Shown here: in pieces, positions 29,539 to 38,079 of the stretch
How the letters are laid out: each line of letters starts with the position of its first letter
Numbering within the stretch: position 1 is the first letter of the stretch
Assembly (NCBI RefSeq): GCF_004359985.1
Contig: NZ_SMRO01000002.1
Span: 62,001 to 126,000 of the forward strand
DNA: 64,000 nucleotides
DNA from: Paraburkholderia flava
GTDB lineage: Bacteria > Pseudomonadota > Gammaproteobacteria > Burkholderiales > Burkholderiaceae
Direction of reading: 5' to 3'
The notes under the pieces: model-generated
Databases searched by the model: none
Told to the model about the DNA's origin: nothing
Seen by the model: the letters and a program-made list of their open reading frames with translations, nothing else
Program-made: the position numbers and the translations under genes

Positions 29539-29570
29539 AAAAGGCGCGTCACGCGCCTTTTCTGTTTTTT
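29539..29570 (+). terminator. Intrinsic terminator after aspS
   Basis: AAAAGGCGC (29539-29547) pairs with GCGCCTTTT (29553-29561) around a GTCAC loop, followed by CTGTTTTTT. This is a textbook hairpin plus T run, 85 nt after the aspS stop. Confidence 0.92.
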
Positions 29571-29635
29571 GCGTTACAGTCGTCAGGTCTGCCGACCGCC
29601 CGCCTCGCGTACTCCACGTGTTCCGTTCGATCACC

Positions 29636-30124
29636 ATGCCGAAACCGCCGAAGATTCCGGAATCCGTTCTCGTCGTCATCCACACGCCCGAACTCGACGT
29701 CCTGATCATCGAGCGCGCCGACCGACCCGATTTCTGGCAATCGGTGACGGGCTCGAAAGATCAGCTCGACGAACCGCTCGCGCTGACCGCCGCGCGCGAA
29801 GTTGCCGAGGAGACCGGCATCGTCGTCGGTAGTGTCGACGTGCCGCACGACGCGCTGCTCGACTGGGACCATCAGATCGAATACGACATCTATCCGGTGT
29901 GGCGCCATCGCTATGCGGAGGGCGTCACGCGCAATACCGAGCACTGGTTCAGCCTGCAGGTGCCGCGTCGACTCGACGTGACCCTCTCGCCGCGCGAGCA
30001 CACCGCATACGTGTGGCTGCCGTTCGAGGAAGCGGCGGCGCGCTGCTTCTCGTCGTCGAATCGCGAGGCAATCCTGCAATTACCCGCGCGACTCGACGCG
30101 CAGCGCAACGGACGTCCGCGATGA
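29636..30124 (+). CDS. nudB: Dihydroneopterin triphosphate diphosphatase NudB (Nudix)
   Basis: Nudix hydrolase that removes pyrophosphate from dihydroneopterin triphosphate in folate synthesis. The 162-residue form starts MPKPPKIPESVLVVIH; a GTG six codons upstream is the only longer option. The Nudix box is SKDQLDEPLALTAAREVAEE followed by TGI. There is one extra residue between the box's leading Gly and first Glu compared with the classic GX5E spacing, while the REVAEETG part is intact. WQSVTGS is the NudB-type lead-in. It overlaps clsB by 4 nt (ATGA). Confidence 0.88.
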   Translation: MPKPPKIPESVLVVIHTPELDVLIIERADRPDFWQSVTGSKDQLDEPLALTAAREVAEETGIVVGSVDVPHDALLDWDHQIEYDIYPVWRHRYAEGVTRNTEHWFSLQVPRRLDVTLSPREHTAYVWLPFEEAAARCFSSSNREAILQLPARLDAQRNGRPR

Positions 30125-31377
30125 GCGGCGGTTCGCGACGTTTCGCGCGGCTTCGCGGCAATCTGTTCGGCCGGCGCTACTGGTCGAAATACCGCTTCAC
30201 CGCCGGCAACGACGTCCGGCTGTTCCGCTCCGGCGACGCGTTTTTCGAAGCGCTGATCGCCCGCATCGATGCGGCGACCCGCGACGTCGCGCTCGAAACC
30301 TACATCTTCTGCGACGACAGCGCGGGCGTTGCCGTATCGGATGCGCTGAAGCGCGCGGCCGAACGCGGCGTACGCGTGCGCGTGATCACCGACGGCATCG
30401 GCACCGCGCGCCTGCCAATGTTCGAAGAATGGCCGCCGACCGGCATCCAGCACCGCATCTACAACCCGCATCTGTTCGGACGCTTCGGTTTTTCGCGCAC
30501 CCATCGCAAGCTCGCCGTCGTCGACGACGCGTACGCATTTTGCGGTGGCATCAACATCGTCGACGACTTCGACCAGAACGGCACGCGGCTGCCGCATCCG
30601 CGCTGGGACTTCGCGGTCGAGCTGCACGGCCCCGTAGTCGCCGACGTGCGCGATGCGCTCGACCAGCAGTGGCAGCGGATTCGCGTGGGCCATCGCAGCG
30701 CCGACGCGCTGCGTCCCGATCTCGATCGGCAGGACGGTGCGCGCGGCGGCCTGCTCCGGCGGCGACGCAATCCGCGTCGCGTGGACACGGGCGCGAACGG
30801 CGAGCCGAGCGTCGCGTTCATCGCACGCGACAACCTGATCAACCGTCGCGCGATCGAGAAGGCGTATCTGAAAGCGATCGGTCAGTCGCGCTCGGAAGTG
30901 CTGCTCGCCAATCCGTATTTCATGCCGGGGCGCAAGCTGCGTCGCGCGCTGGTGTTCGCGGCGCGGCGCGGGATCGATGTGCGGCTCGTGGTCGGTCGCA
31001 AGGAATTCGCGGCGCTCGATTACGCGGTGCCGTTCCTGTACCGCTCGCTGCTCAAGGCGGGCGTCAAGGTCGCCGAGTACGAGAAGACGATGCTGCACGG
31101 CAAGGTCGCGGTGATCGATTCGAACTGGGCGACGATCGGCTCGTCGAATCTCGATGCACTGAGCCTCATGCTGAACAACGAAGCCAATGTGATGCTCGTG
31201 CAACATAGGGAAATCGACGTATTGCGCGACGCGATACTCACCGCTTATGGCGAATCCCGCAGCATCGATCTCGCGCACTACGAAGCCCGCCCCGCGGGCG
31301 AGCGCTTCGTGAACTGGCTGGCCTACACAGCGTATCGGGCCGCGATGAAACTCCTCACGGTGGGCGGCTACGACTAG
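30121..31377 (+). CDS. clsB: Cardiolipin synthase B-type phospholipase D protein
   Basis: A 418-residue PLD-superfamily enzyme that forms cardiolipin or related phospholipids at the inner membrane. Two HKD motifs are present: HRKLAVVDDAYAFCGGIN in the first half and MLHGKVAVIDSNWATIGSSNLD in the second. There is no N-terminal transmembrane pair, as expected for ClsB rather than ClsA. The C-terminus ends with a short hydrophobic/aromatic region (FVNWLAYTAYRAAMKLL). It starts inside the nudB stop codon, so the two are co-translated. No terminator is evident after it. Confidence 0.88.
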   Translation: MSGGSRRFARLRGNLFGRRYWSKYRFTAGNDVRLFRSGDAFFEALIARIDAATRDVALETYIFCDDSAGVAVSDALKRAAERGVRVRVITDGIGTARLPMFEEWPPTGIQHRIYNPHLFGRFGFSRTHRKLAVVDDAYAFCGGINIVDDFDQNGTRLPHPRWDFAVELHGPVVADVRDALDQQWQRIRVGHRSADALRPDLDRQDGARGGLLRRRRNPRRVDTGANGEPSVAFIARDNLINRRAIEKAYLKAIGQSRSEVLLANPYFMPGRKLRRALVFAARRGIDVRLVVGRKEFAALDYAVPFLYRSLLKAGVKVAEYEKTMLHGKVAVIDSNWATIGSSNLDALSLMLNNEANVMLVQHREIDVLRDAILTAYGESRSIDLAHYEARPAGERFVNWLAYTAYRAAMKLLTVGGYD

Positions 31378-31477
31378 CCGCGCCCATCATCCATCGGTGC
31401 TCGCCGGCAAAGAAGGCAAACGGCTCTAAAAAATCGCTCCGCTTCGGGCACAGGGATGCCGCAGAATTGGAGCGCGG

Positions 31478-31495
31478 TTAGAAACCGGTTTCTAA
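31478..31495. promoter_or_regulatory. Perfect 18-bp operator-like palindrome, PsrA-type
   Basis: TTAGAAACCGGTTTCTAA is its own exact reverse complement. Its core GAAAC-CG-GTTTC fits the PsrA operator form (G/C)AAAC-N2-4-GTTT(G/C) described for the TetR-family fatty-acid regulator PsrA. It lies 88 nt before the TetR gene start and just upstream of a candidate promoter (31504-31532), placing it to control the regulator and the beta-oxidation genes after it. Confidence 0.75.
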
Positions 31496-31503
31496 TAAAG
31501 TCC

Positions 31504-31532
31504 TTGTTTCGCGGGCGGTCGCACCCAATAAT
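31504..31532 (+). promoter_or_regulatory. Candidate sigma-70 promoter for the TetR/beta-oxidation operon
   Basis: TTGTTT (31504-31509) and AATAAT (31527-31532) are separated by 17 nt, about 50 nt upstream of the TetR start. The region is AT-richer than its surroundings. The PsrA-type palindrome abuts it on the 5' side. Confidence 0.45.
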
Positions 31533-31582
31533 AGTACGGCCGTTCGATTTTATTTCGGTCACATTGGAACGGTAAAAGAGCT

Positions 31583-32182
31583 ATGCGAAAAGGCGAACAA
31601 ACGCGAGTAGCGATTCTCGATGCAGCACTCGATCTGGCAAGCCGCGACGGACTGGAAGGTCTGACGATCGGATTGCTTGCCGAGCGCATGCAGATGAGCA
31701 AGAGCGGCGTGTTCGCGCATTTCGGCTCGCGCGAAGACCTACAGGTCGAAGTGGTTCGCGAATATCACCGTCGTTTCGAAGACGAGGTGTTTTTCCCGAG
31801 CCTGCGCGAACCGCGCGGCTTGCCGCGTTTGCGCGCGATGATCTCGCGCTGGATCGAGAAGCGCATCCAGGAAGTCACGACGGGCTGCATCTACATCAGC
31901 GGTGCGGTCGAATACGACGACCGCGCGGACAGCCAGGTGCGCGAGCAGCTGGTGTCCAGCGTCACGATGTGGCGCGCCGCGTTGATGCGTGCGATTTCTC
32001 AATCGATGGAAGAAGGGCATCTGCGCCAGGACACCGATCCGCAGTTGATGCTCTTCGAACTGTATAGCTTCACGCTCGGTCTGCATCACGACGCGCGTTT
32101 CCTGCATCTGCCGGATGCGGTGCGTCTTACGTGGGCCGCGCTGGAAAAACTGATCGTTTCGTATCAAAGCGAAAGCCGTTAG
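31583..32182 (+). CDS. TetR-family regulator of the beta-oxidation cluster, probably PsrA-like
   Basis: A 199-residue TetR-family repressor. The N-terminal ~55 residues hold the helix-turn-helix: RVAILDAALDLASRDGLEGLTIGLLAERMQMSKSGVFAHFGSREDL. The C-terminal ligand domain is mostly helical (LPRLRAMISRWIEKR...; LMLFELYSFTLGLHHDARFL). Its ligand is not readable from sequence. Two pieces of context point to a fatty-acid-responsive regulator: the PsrA-type palindrome 88 nt upstream and the acyl-CoA dehydrogenase, HAD/ECH fusion and thiolase genes directly downstream. The acyl-CoA dehydrogenase begins 77 nt later. Autorepression through the palindrome is an inference. Confidence 0.88.
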   Translation: MRKGEQTRVAILDAALDLASRDGLEGLTIGLLAERMQMSKSGVFAHFGSREDLQVEVVREYHRRFEDEVFFPSLREPRGLPRLRAMISRWIEKRIQEVTTGCIYISGAVEYDDRADSQVREQLVSSVTMWRAALMRAISQSMEEGHLRQDTDPQLMLFELYSFTLGLHHDARFLHLPDAVRLTWAALEKLIVSYQSESR

Positions 32183-32259
32183 CGCAGGAGACCAGCCATC
32201 GTGAGATGGCGCTGAACGTGCCGGCGGCGGAGCTTGAATCAACACCTTTGGAGAGAGTC

Positions 32260-34047
32260 ATGGGACAGTACGCCGCGCCGCTGCGCGACATGCAATTCGT
32301 GTTGCACGAACTGCTCAACGTCGAAGCCGAGATCAAACAGATGCCGACGCACGCCGATCTCGACGCGGACACCATCAACCAGGTGCTCGAGGAGGCCGGC
32401 AAGTTCTGCTCCGAGGTGCTGTTCCCGCTGAACCAGAGCGGCGATCAGGAAGGCTGCACGTATCAGGGCGACGGCGTCGTCACCACGCCGAAGGGCTTCA
32501 AGGAAGCCTACAAACAATACGTCGAAGCGGGCTGGCCCGCACTCGGCTGCGATCCGGAATACGGCGGCCAGGGGCTGCCCGCGTTCGTCAACAACGCGCT
32601 GTATGAAATGCTGAACTCGGCGAACCAGGCGTGGACGATGTACCCCGGCCTGTCGCACGGCGCGTACGAATGTCTGCACGCGCACGGCACGCCGGAGCAG
32701 CAGCAGGTTTATCTGCCGAAGCTCGTATCGGGCGTATGGACCGGCACGATGTGCCTGACCGAGCCGCACTGCGGCACCGACCTCGGCATCCTGCGCTCGA
32801 AGGCCGAGCCTAACGGCGACGGCTCCTGGTCGATCAGCGGCACCAAGATTTTCATCTCCAGCGGCGAACACGATCTCGCCGAAAACATCATCCACCTCGT
32901 ACTCGCGCGACTGCCCGATGCGCCTCCGGGCACCAAGGGCATCTCGCTCTTCGTCGTGCCGAAGTTCGTGCCGGACGCGAGCGGTGCGCCGGGCGAACGC
33001 AACGGCGTGAAGTGCGGATCGATCGAACACAAGATGGGCATTCACGCGAACGCCACCTGCGTGATCAATCTCGACAACGCGAAGGGCTGGCTCGTCGGCG
33101 AGCCGAACAAAGGCCTGAACGCGATGTTCGTGATGATGAATGCCGCGCGTCTCGGCGTCGGCATGCAGAGCCTCGGCCTCACCGAAGTCGCGTATCAGAA
33201 CTCGCTCGTCTACGCGAAGGAGCGTCTGCAGATGCGCTCGCTGACCGGCCCGAAGGCGCCCGAAAAGGCCGCCGATCCGATCATCGTGCATCCGGACGTG
33301 CGTCGCATGCTGCTCACGCAGAAGGCCTACGCGGAAGGTGCGCGCGCGTTCTCGTACTGGTCGGCGCTGCACATCGACAAAGAGTTCTCGCATAGCGACG
33401 AAGCGGTCCGCAAGGAAGCCGCCGATCTCGTCGCGTTGCTCACGCCGATCCTGAAAGCGTTCCTGTCGGACAACGCGTTCGAAGGCACGAACCACGCGAT
33501 GCAGATCTACGGCGGCCACGGCTTCATCAGCGAATGGGGCATGGAGCAGTACGTGCGCGACGCGCGGATCAACATGATCTACGAAGGCACGAACTCGATC
33601 CAGTCGCTCGATCTGCTGGGCCGCAAGGTGCTCGGCGACATGGGCGCGAAGCTGAAGAAGTTCGGCAAGCTCGTGTCGGATTTCGTCGAAGCCGAAGGCG
33701 TGAAGCCGGAGATGCAGGAGTTCGTCAATCCGCTCGCGGACATCGGCGACAAGGTGCAGAAGCTGACGATGGAAATCGGCATGAAGGCGATGCAGAACCC
33801 CGACGAAGTCGGCGCGGCTTCGGTGCCGTATCTGCGTACCGTCGGTCATCTGGTGTTCTCGTACTTCTGGGCTCGGATGGCACGCATCGCGCTCGACAAA
33901 GAGGCGTCCGGCGATCCGTTCTACAAGTCGAAGCTCGCCACTGCACGCTTCTATTTCGCGCGACTGCTGCCCGAAACGGCATCGACGATCCGCGCCGCAC
34001 GCGCCGGTTCGAAGACGCTGATGGAAGTCGACGAAGCGCTGTTCTGA
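32260..34047 (+). CDS. Acyl-CoA dehydrogenase (FadE-like, C-terminally extended)
   Basis: FAD-dependent acyl-CoA dehydrogenase catalysing the first step of beta-oxidation. The 595-residue form starts MGQYAAPLRDMQFVLHE behind a GGAGAG ribosome-binding site; this length is typical of the long ACAD group with an extra C-terminal domain. TGTMCLTEPHCGTDLG and GTKIFISSGEHD are the FAD/substrate-binding middle motifs. INMIYEGTNSIQSLDLLGRKV contains the likely catalytic Glu. The C-terminal ~130 residues match the ACAD-associated helical domain. It is the first enzyme gene after the TetR regulator and is followed by a hairpin-containing 177-nt gap. Confidence 0.93.
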   Translation: MGQYAAPLRDMQFVLHELLNVEAEIKQMPTHADLDADTINQVLEEAGKFCSEVLFPLNQSGDQEGCTYQGDGVVTTPKGFKEAYKQYVEAGWPALGCDPEYGGQGLPAFVNNALYEMLNSANQAWTMYPGLSHGAYECLHAHGTPEQQQVYLPKLVSGVWTGTMCLTEPHCGTDLGILRSKAEPNGDGSWSISGTKIFISSGEHDLAENIIHLVLARLPDAPPGTKGISLFVVPKFVPDASGAPGERNGVKCGSIEHKMGIHANATCVINLDNAKGWLVGEPNKGLNAMFVMMNAARLGVGMQSLGLTEVAYQNSLVYAKERLQMRSLTGPKAPEKAADPIIVHPDVRRMLLTQKAYAEGARAFSYWSALHIDKEFSHSDEAVRKEAADLVALLTPILKAFLSDNAFEGTNHAMQIYGGHGFISEWGMEQYVRDARINMIYEGTNSIQSLDLLGRKVLGDMGAKLKKFGKLVSDFVEAEGVKPEMQEFVNPLADIGDKVQKLTMEIGMKAMQNPDEVGAASVPYLRTVGHLVFSYFWARMARIALDKEASGDPFYKSKLATARFYFARLLPETASTIRAARAGSKTLMEVDEALF

Positions 34048-34069
34048 ATCTGACGTAATGACGTAAGGG

Positions 34070-34093
34070 GCGCCGCGCGGATTCGCGCGGCGC
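34070..34093. other. Perfect 10-bp stem hairpin within the beta-oxidation operon
   Basis: GCGCCGCGCG (34070-34079) and CGCGCGGCGC (34084-34093) pair around a GATT loop, 23 nt after the acyl-CoA dehydrogenase stop. The following TTCGGTCGC is not a T run. It could be a partial terminator or a 3'-end stabiliser between operon genes. Confidence 0.5.
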
Positions 34094-34224
34094 TTCGGTC
34101 GCGAGCCTTGAAGGCGAGGCGTGACGGCGAGCCGTGCCGCACATCAGCGTTTACCACACGCCCACCGCTCGCCGACCCGATCACCCCAATCCGCTCCATT
34201 TGTATATTCCGCTGGAGGAACGAC

Positions 34225-36660
34225 GTGAGCAATCTGATCATTCGCAAGGTAGCCGTACTCGGCGCCGGTGTGATGGGCGCGCAGATCGCTGCGCACCTGA
34301 TCAACGCCAAGGTGCCGGTGCTGCTGTTCGATCTGCCTGCCAAGGAAGGTCCGAAGAACGGGATCGCGCTGAAGGCGATCGAGAATCTGAAGAAGCTGTC
34401 GCCCGCGCCGTTCGGCGTGAAGGACGACGCGCAGTACATCCAGCCCGCGAACTACGAAGACGATATCGAGAAGCTCGCCGAATGCGACGTCGTGATCGAA
34501 GCGATCGCCGAACGGATGGACTGGAAGCACGACCTGTACAAGAAGGTCTCGCCGCATCTCGCACCGAACGCGATCTTCGCGACGAACACGTCGGGCCTGT
34601 CGATCACCGAACTGTCGCAAGGCTTCTCCGACGAACTGAAGGCGCGCTTCTGCGGCGTGCACTTCTTCAATCCGCCGCGCTACATGCATCTGGTCGAACT
34701 GATCCCGACGTCGCAGACGCGTCCGGAGATTCTCGACCAGCTCGAAACCTTCCTGACCAGCGTGGTCGGCAAGGGCGTCGTGCGCGCGAAAGACACGCCG
34801 AACTTCATCGCGAACCGCGTCGGTATTTTCTCGATCCTCGCGGTGATCACCGAGGCCGCGAAGTTCGGCCTGCGCTTCGATGAAGTCGACGACCTGACCG
34901 GCAGCCGCCTCGGCCGCGCGAAGTCCGCGACGTTCCGTACCGCGGACGTGGTCGGCCTCGACACGATGGCGCACGTGATCAAGACGATGCAGGACACCCT
35001 CGCCGACGATCCGTTCTTCCCGGTCTACGAAACACCTGCCGTGCTCGCCGAACTCGTGAAGAAAGGCGCGCTCGGCCAGAAGACCGGTGGTGGTTTCTAC
35101 AAGAAGGAAGGCAAGGCGATCAAGGTGCTCGATCCGAAGACGGGCACTTACGTCGACGGCGGCGCGAAGGCGGACGAACTGGTCGGCCGCATCTTGAAGC
35201 GTCCTGCAGGCGAACGCCTGAAGCTGCTGCGCGAATCGGAGCATCCGCAGGCGCAGTTCCTGTGGTCGATTTTCCGCGACGTGTATCACTACATCGCGGT
35301 GCATCTCGAATCCATCGCCGACAACGCACGCGACGTCGACCTCGCGATCCGCTGGGGTTTCGGCTGGAACGAAGGCCCGTTCGAAGGCTGGCAGACGGCC
35401 GGCTGGAAGCAGGTCGCCGAGTGGGTGCAGGAAGACATCGCTGCGGGCAAGGCGCTCGCGAACGTGCCGCTGCCTGCGTGGGTGCTCGAAGGCCCGGTCG
35501 CCGAGAAGGGCGGTGTGCACACGGCCGAAGGCTCGTGGTCGCCGGCGACGAAGTCGTTCGTGCCGCGCTCGTCGCTGTCCGTGTACGACCGTCAGGTGTT
35601 CCGTGCGCCGCTCGTCGGCGAGACCGGCGCCGATCCGAAGAGCTGGGGCAAGACGCTGTTCGAAACCGATCACGTGCGCGCATGGCTCGACGATCGTGCC
35701 GGTGAAAACGACGTCGTGATCGTGTCGTTCAAGAGCAAGATGAACACGATCGGCCCGGGCGTGATCGACGGTCTGGTGCAGGCGATCGAACTCGCGGAGA
35801 AGGAGTACAAGGCAGTCGTCGTGTGGCAGCCGACGTCGCTGAAACTCGGCACGCCGGGCGGTCCGTTCTCGGCCGGCGCGAATCTCGAAGAAGCGATGCC
35901 TGCGTTCATGATGGGCGGTGCGAAGGGCATCGATCCGTTCGTGAAGAAATTCCAGCAAGGCATGCTGCGCGTGAAGTACGCGAACGTGCCGGTCGTGGCG
36001 GCGGTGTCGGGCATCGCGCTCGGCGGTGGCTGCGAACTCGTGCTGCACAGCGCGAAGCGCGTCGCGCACATCGAGAGCTATATCGGCCTCGTCGAAGTGG
36101 GCGTCGGCCTCGTGCCGGCCGGTGGCGGTCTGAAGGAAGCGGCGTTGCGCGCAGCGGATGCGGCGAGCGCGGCGGGTGCGACGAACGATCTGCTGAAGTT
36201 CGTGCAGAAGTCGTTCGAGAACGCGGCGATGGCGAAGGTCTCCGCGTCCGCACTCGACGCACGTGCGATGGGCTACCTGAAGCCGTCCGACACGATCGTC
36301 TTCAACGTGTTCGAACTGCTCGACACCGCGAAGAAGGAAGCACGCGCGCTGGCCGCGTCGGGCTACCGACCGCCGCTGCGCGTCACGCAGGTGCCGGTTG
36401 CGGGCCGCTCGGCGATCTCGACGATCAAGGCGTCGCTCGTCAACATGCGTGATGGCCGCTTCATCAGCGATCACGATTACCTGATCGCGAGCCGCATCGC
36501 GGAAGCGGTGTGCGGCGGCGACGTCGAAGCGGGCAGCCTCGTCGACGAAGAATGGCTGCTGACGCTCGAGCGTCGTGCGTTCGTCGACCTGCTCGGCACG
36601 CAGAAGACGCAGGAACGGATCATGGGGATGCTGCAGACCGGGAAGCCGGTGCGGAATTGA
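34225..36660 (+). CDS. 3-hydroxyacyl-CoA dehydrogenase / enoyl-CoA hydratase fusion (FadN-like order)
   Basis: A bifunctional beta-oxidation enzyme of 811 residues. The GTG start has GGAGGA 8 nt upstream, which decides it over longer forms. The 3-hydroxyacyl-CoA dehydrogenase part comes first: VAVLGAGVMGAQIAAHL is the NAD loop (~8-24) and CGVHFFNPPRYMHLVEL has the catalytic His. The enoyl-CoA hydratase part is C-terminal (~490-690): VSGIALGGGCELVLHS and SYIGLVEVGVGLVPAGGG, both catalytic glutamates retained. This order is the reverse of E. coli FadB and matches FadN-type proteins. It lies between the acyl-CoA dehydrogenase and thiolase genes, so hydration, oxidation and cleavage are encoded in order. 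Confidence 0.93.
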   Translation: MSNLIIRKVAVLGAGVMGAQIAAHLINAKVPVLLFDLPAKEGPKNGIALKAIENLKKLSPAPFGVKDDAQYIQPANYEDDIEKLAECDVVIEAIAERMDWKHDLYKKVSPHLAPNAIFATNTSGLSITELSQGFSDELKARFCGVHFFNPPRYMHLVELIPTSQTRPEILDQLETFLTSVVGKGVVRAKDTPNFIANRVGIFSILAVITEAAKFGLRFDEVDDLTGSRLGRAKSATFRTADVVGLDTMAHVIKTMQDTLADDPFFPVYETPAVLAELVKKGALGQKTGGGFYKKEGKAIKVLDPKTGTYVDGGAKADELVGRILKRPAGERLKLLRESEHPQAQFLWSIFRDVYHYIAVHLESIADNARDVDLAIRWGFGWNEGPFEGWQTAGWKQVAEWVQEDIAAGKALANVPLPAWVLEGPVAEKGGVHTAEGSWSPATKSFVPRSSLSVYDRQVFRAPLVGETGADPKSWGKTLFETDHVRAWLDDRAGENDVVIVSFKSKMNTIGPGVIDGLVQAIELAEKEYKAVVVWQPTSLKLGTPGGPFSAGANLEEAMPAFMMGGAKGIDPFVKKFQQGMLRVKYANVPVVAAVSGIALGGGCELVLHSAKRVAHIESYIGLVEVGVGLVPAGGGLKEAALRAADAASAAGATNDLLKFVQKSFENAAMAKVSASALDARAMGYLKPSDTIVFNVFELLDTAKKEARALAASGYRPPLRVTQVPVAGRSAISTIKASLVNMRDGRFISDHDYLIASRIAEAVCGGDVEAGSLVDEEWLLTLERRAFVDLLGTQKTQERIMGMLQTGKPVRN

Positions 36661-36743
36661 GCCGGGTGATCGAGCGCAACCATATGCATGGGACCAGGGC
36701 GGCGCATTGAAGCTGCCGCTCTGATCCACAAAGGAGCTAAGAC

Positions 36744-37946
36744 ATGAGCAACAAGCAACTGCAGGACGCGTACATCGTCGCCGCCAGTCGCACGCCGATC
36801 GGCAAGGCGCCGCGCGGCATGTTCAAGAACACGCGGCCCGACGAACTGCTCGTGCACGCGATCAAGTCGGCCGTGGCTCAGGTGCCCGGCCTCGACACGA
36901 AGCTGATCGAAGACGCGATCATCGGATGCGCGATTCCCGAAGGCGAGCAAGGCCTGAACGTCGCACGGATCGGCGCGCTGCTGGCCGGCCTGCCGAATAC
37001 CGTCGGCGGCGTGACGGTGAACCGCTTCTGCGCGTCGGGCGTGACGGCGCTCGCGATGGCGGCGGACCGGATTCGCGTCGGCGAATCGGATGTGATGATC
37101 GCGGGCGGTTGCGAATCGATGAGCATGGTGCCGATGATGGGCAACAAGCCGTCGCTGTCGCCGCACATTTTCGAGCGCGACGAGAACGTCGGCATCGCGT
37201 ACGGGATGGGCCTGACGGCCGAGCGCGTCGCGGAACGCTGGAAGGTGAGCCGTGAAGCGCAGGACCAGTTCTCGGTCGAGTCGCATCGTAAGGCGCTGGC
37301 TGCGCAACAGGCCGGCGAATTCAACGACGAGATCGCCGCGTACATGCTGACCGAACGTTTCCCCGATCTCGCGAGTGGCGAAGTGAAGGTGAAGACGCGC
37401 GAGATCGCGCTCGACGAAGGTCCGCGTCAGGACACGTCGCTCGAGGGTCTGGCGAAGCTGCGTCCGGTATTCGCGAACAAGGGTTCGGTGACGGCGGGCA
37501 ATAGCTCGCAGACGTCGGATGGTGCGGGTGCGTTGATCGTCGTGTCGGAAAAGATTCTGAAGCAGTTCAACCTGACGCCGCTCGCGCGTTTCGTGAGCTT
37601 CGCGGTACGTGGTGTGCCGCCGGAGATCATGGGGATCGGTCCGAAGGAAGCGATTCCGGCGGCGCTGAAGGCCGCGGGTTTGAAGCAGGATGATATGGAC
37701 TGGATCGAGTTGAACGAAGCGTTCGCGGCGCAGGCGCTGGCGGTGATTGGCGACCTGGGACTGGATCCGTCGAAGGTGAATCCGCTGGGCGGTGCCATTG
37801 CGCTGGGGCACCCGCTTGGGGCGACGGGTGCTATTCGGGCTTCCACGGTTGTGCATGGGTTGCGGCGCCGGAATTTGAAGTATGGGATGGTGACTATGTG
37901 TGTGGGGACGGGGATGGGGGCGGCTGGGATTATTGAGCGGCTTTGA
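36744..37946 (+). CDS. Acetyl-CoA C-acyltransferase (thiolase, FadA-like)
   Basis: A 400-residue thiolase that cleaves 3-ketoacyl-CoA to acetyl-CoA and a shortened acyl-CoA. TVNRFCASGVTAL places the acylated nucleophile at Cys96. NPLGGAIALGHPLGATGAI provides the catalytic His near 350, and MCVGTGMGAAGIIERL supplies the second Cys. The start ATG is preceded by AAGGAG at 36731-36736. The last ~50 codons show relaxed third positions (ggg, att, ttt) compared with the gene's body, as the sequence approaches the inverted-repeat element. It probably degrades long-chain substrates with the HAD/ECH fusion 83 nt upstream. Confidence 0.94.
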   Translation: MSNKQLQDAYIVAASRTPIGKAPRGMFKNTRPDELLVHAIKSAVAQVPGLDTKLIEDAIIGCAIPEGEQGLNVARIGALLAGLPNTVGGVTVNRFCASGVTALAMAADRIRVGESDVMIAGGCESMSMVPMMGNKPSLSPHIFERDENVGIAYGMGLTAERVAERWKVSREAQDQFSVESHRKALAAQQAGEFNDEIAAYMLTERFPDLASGEVKVKTREIALDEGPRQDTSLEGLAKLRPVFANKGSVTAGNSSQTSDGAGALIVVSEKILKQFNLTPLARFVSFAVRGVPPEIMGIGPKEAIPAALKAAGLKQDDMDWIELNEAFAAQALAVIGDLGLDPSKVNPLGGAIALGHPLGATGAIRASTVVHGLRRRNLKYGMVTMCVGTGMGAAGIIERL

Positions 37947-38045
37947 TTTTTTTCTTTCTCTGTTCTTTTGTTTTTTTGGGTCTTTCCGCGCTGCGGTACT
38001 AATTTGCGCCTCGCGGCGCGAGCGTTGCCCCTGTGCGGGGCGGCA

Positions 38046-38079
38046 CCTACTTTTCTTTGCCGCGGCAAAGAAAAGTAGG
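38046..38079. repeat. Perfect 34-bp palindrome, left copy
   Basis: Each half is CCTACTTTTCTTTGCCG read inward; the whole is its own reverse complement. An identical copy is at 38639-38672. Confidence 0.93.

Noticed and set aside
32239..33849. 536-codon minus-strand frame
   Set aside because: It is antisense to the acyl-CoA dehydrogenase and is Arg/His-rich, the usual reverse-strand shadow of high-GC genes.
34144..36729. 861-codon minus-strand frame
   Set aside because: It is the reverse shadow of the HAD/ECH fusion, which has all its family motifs on the plus strand.
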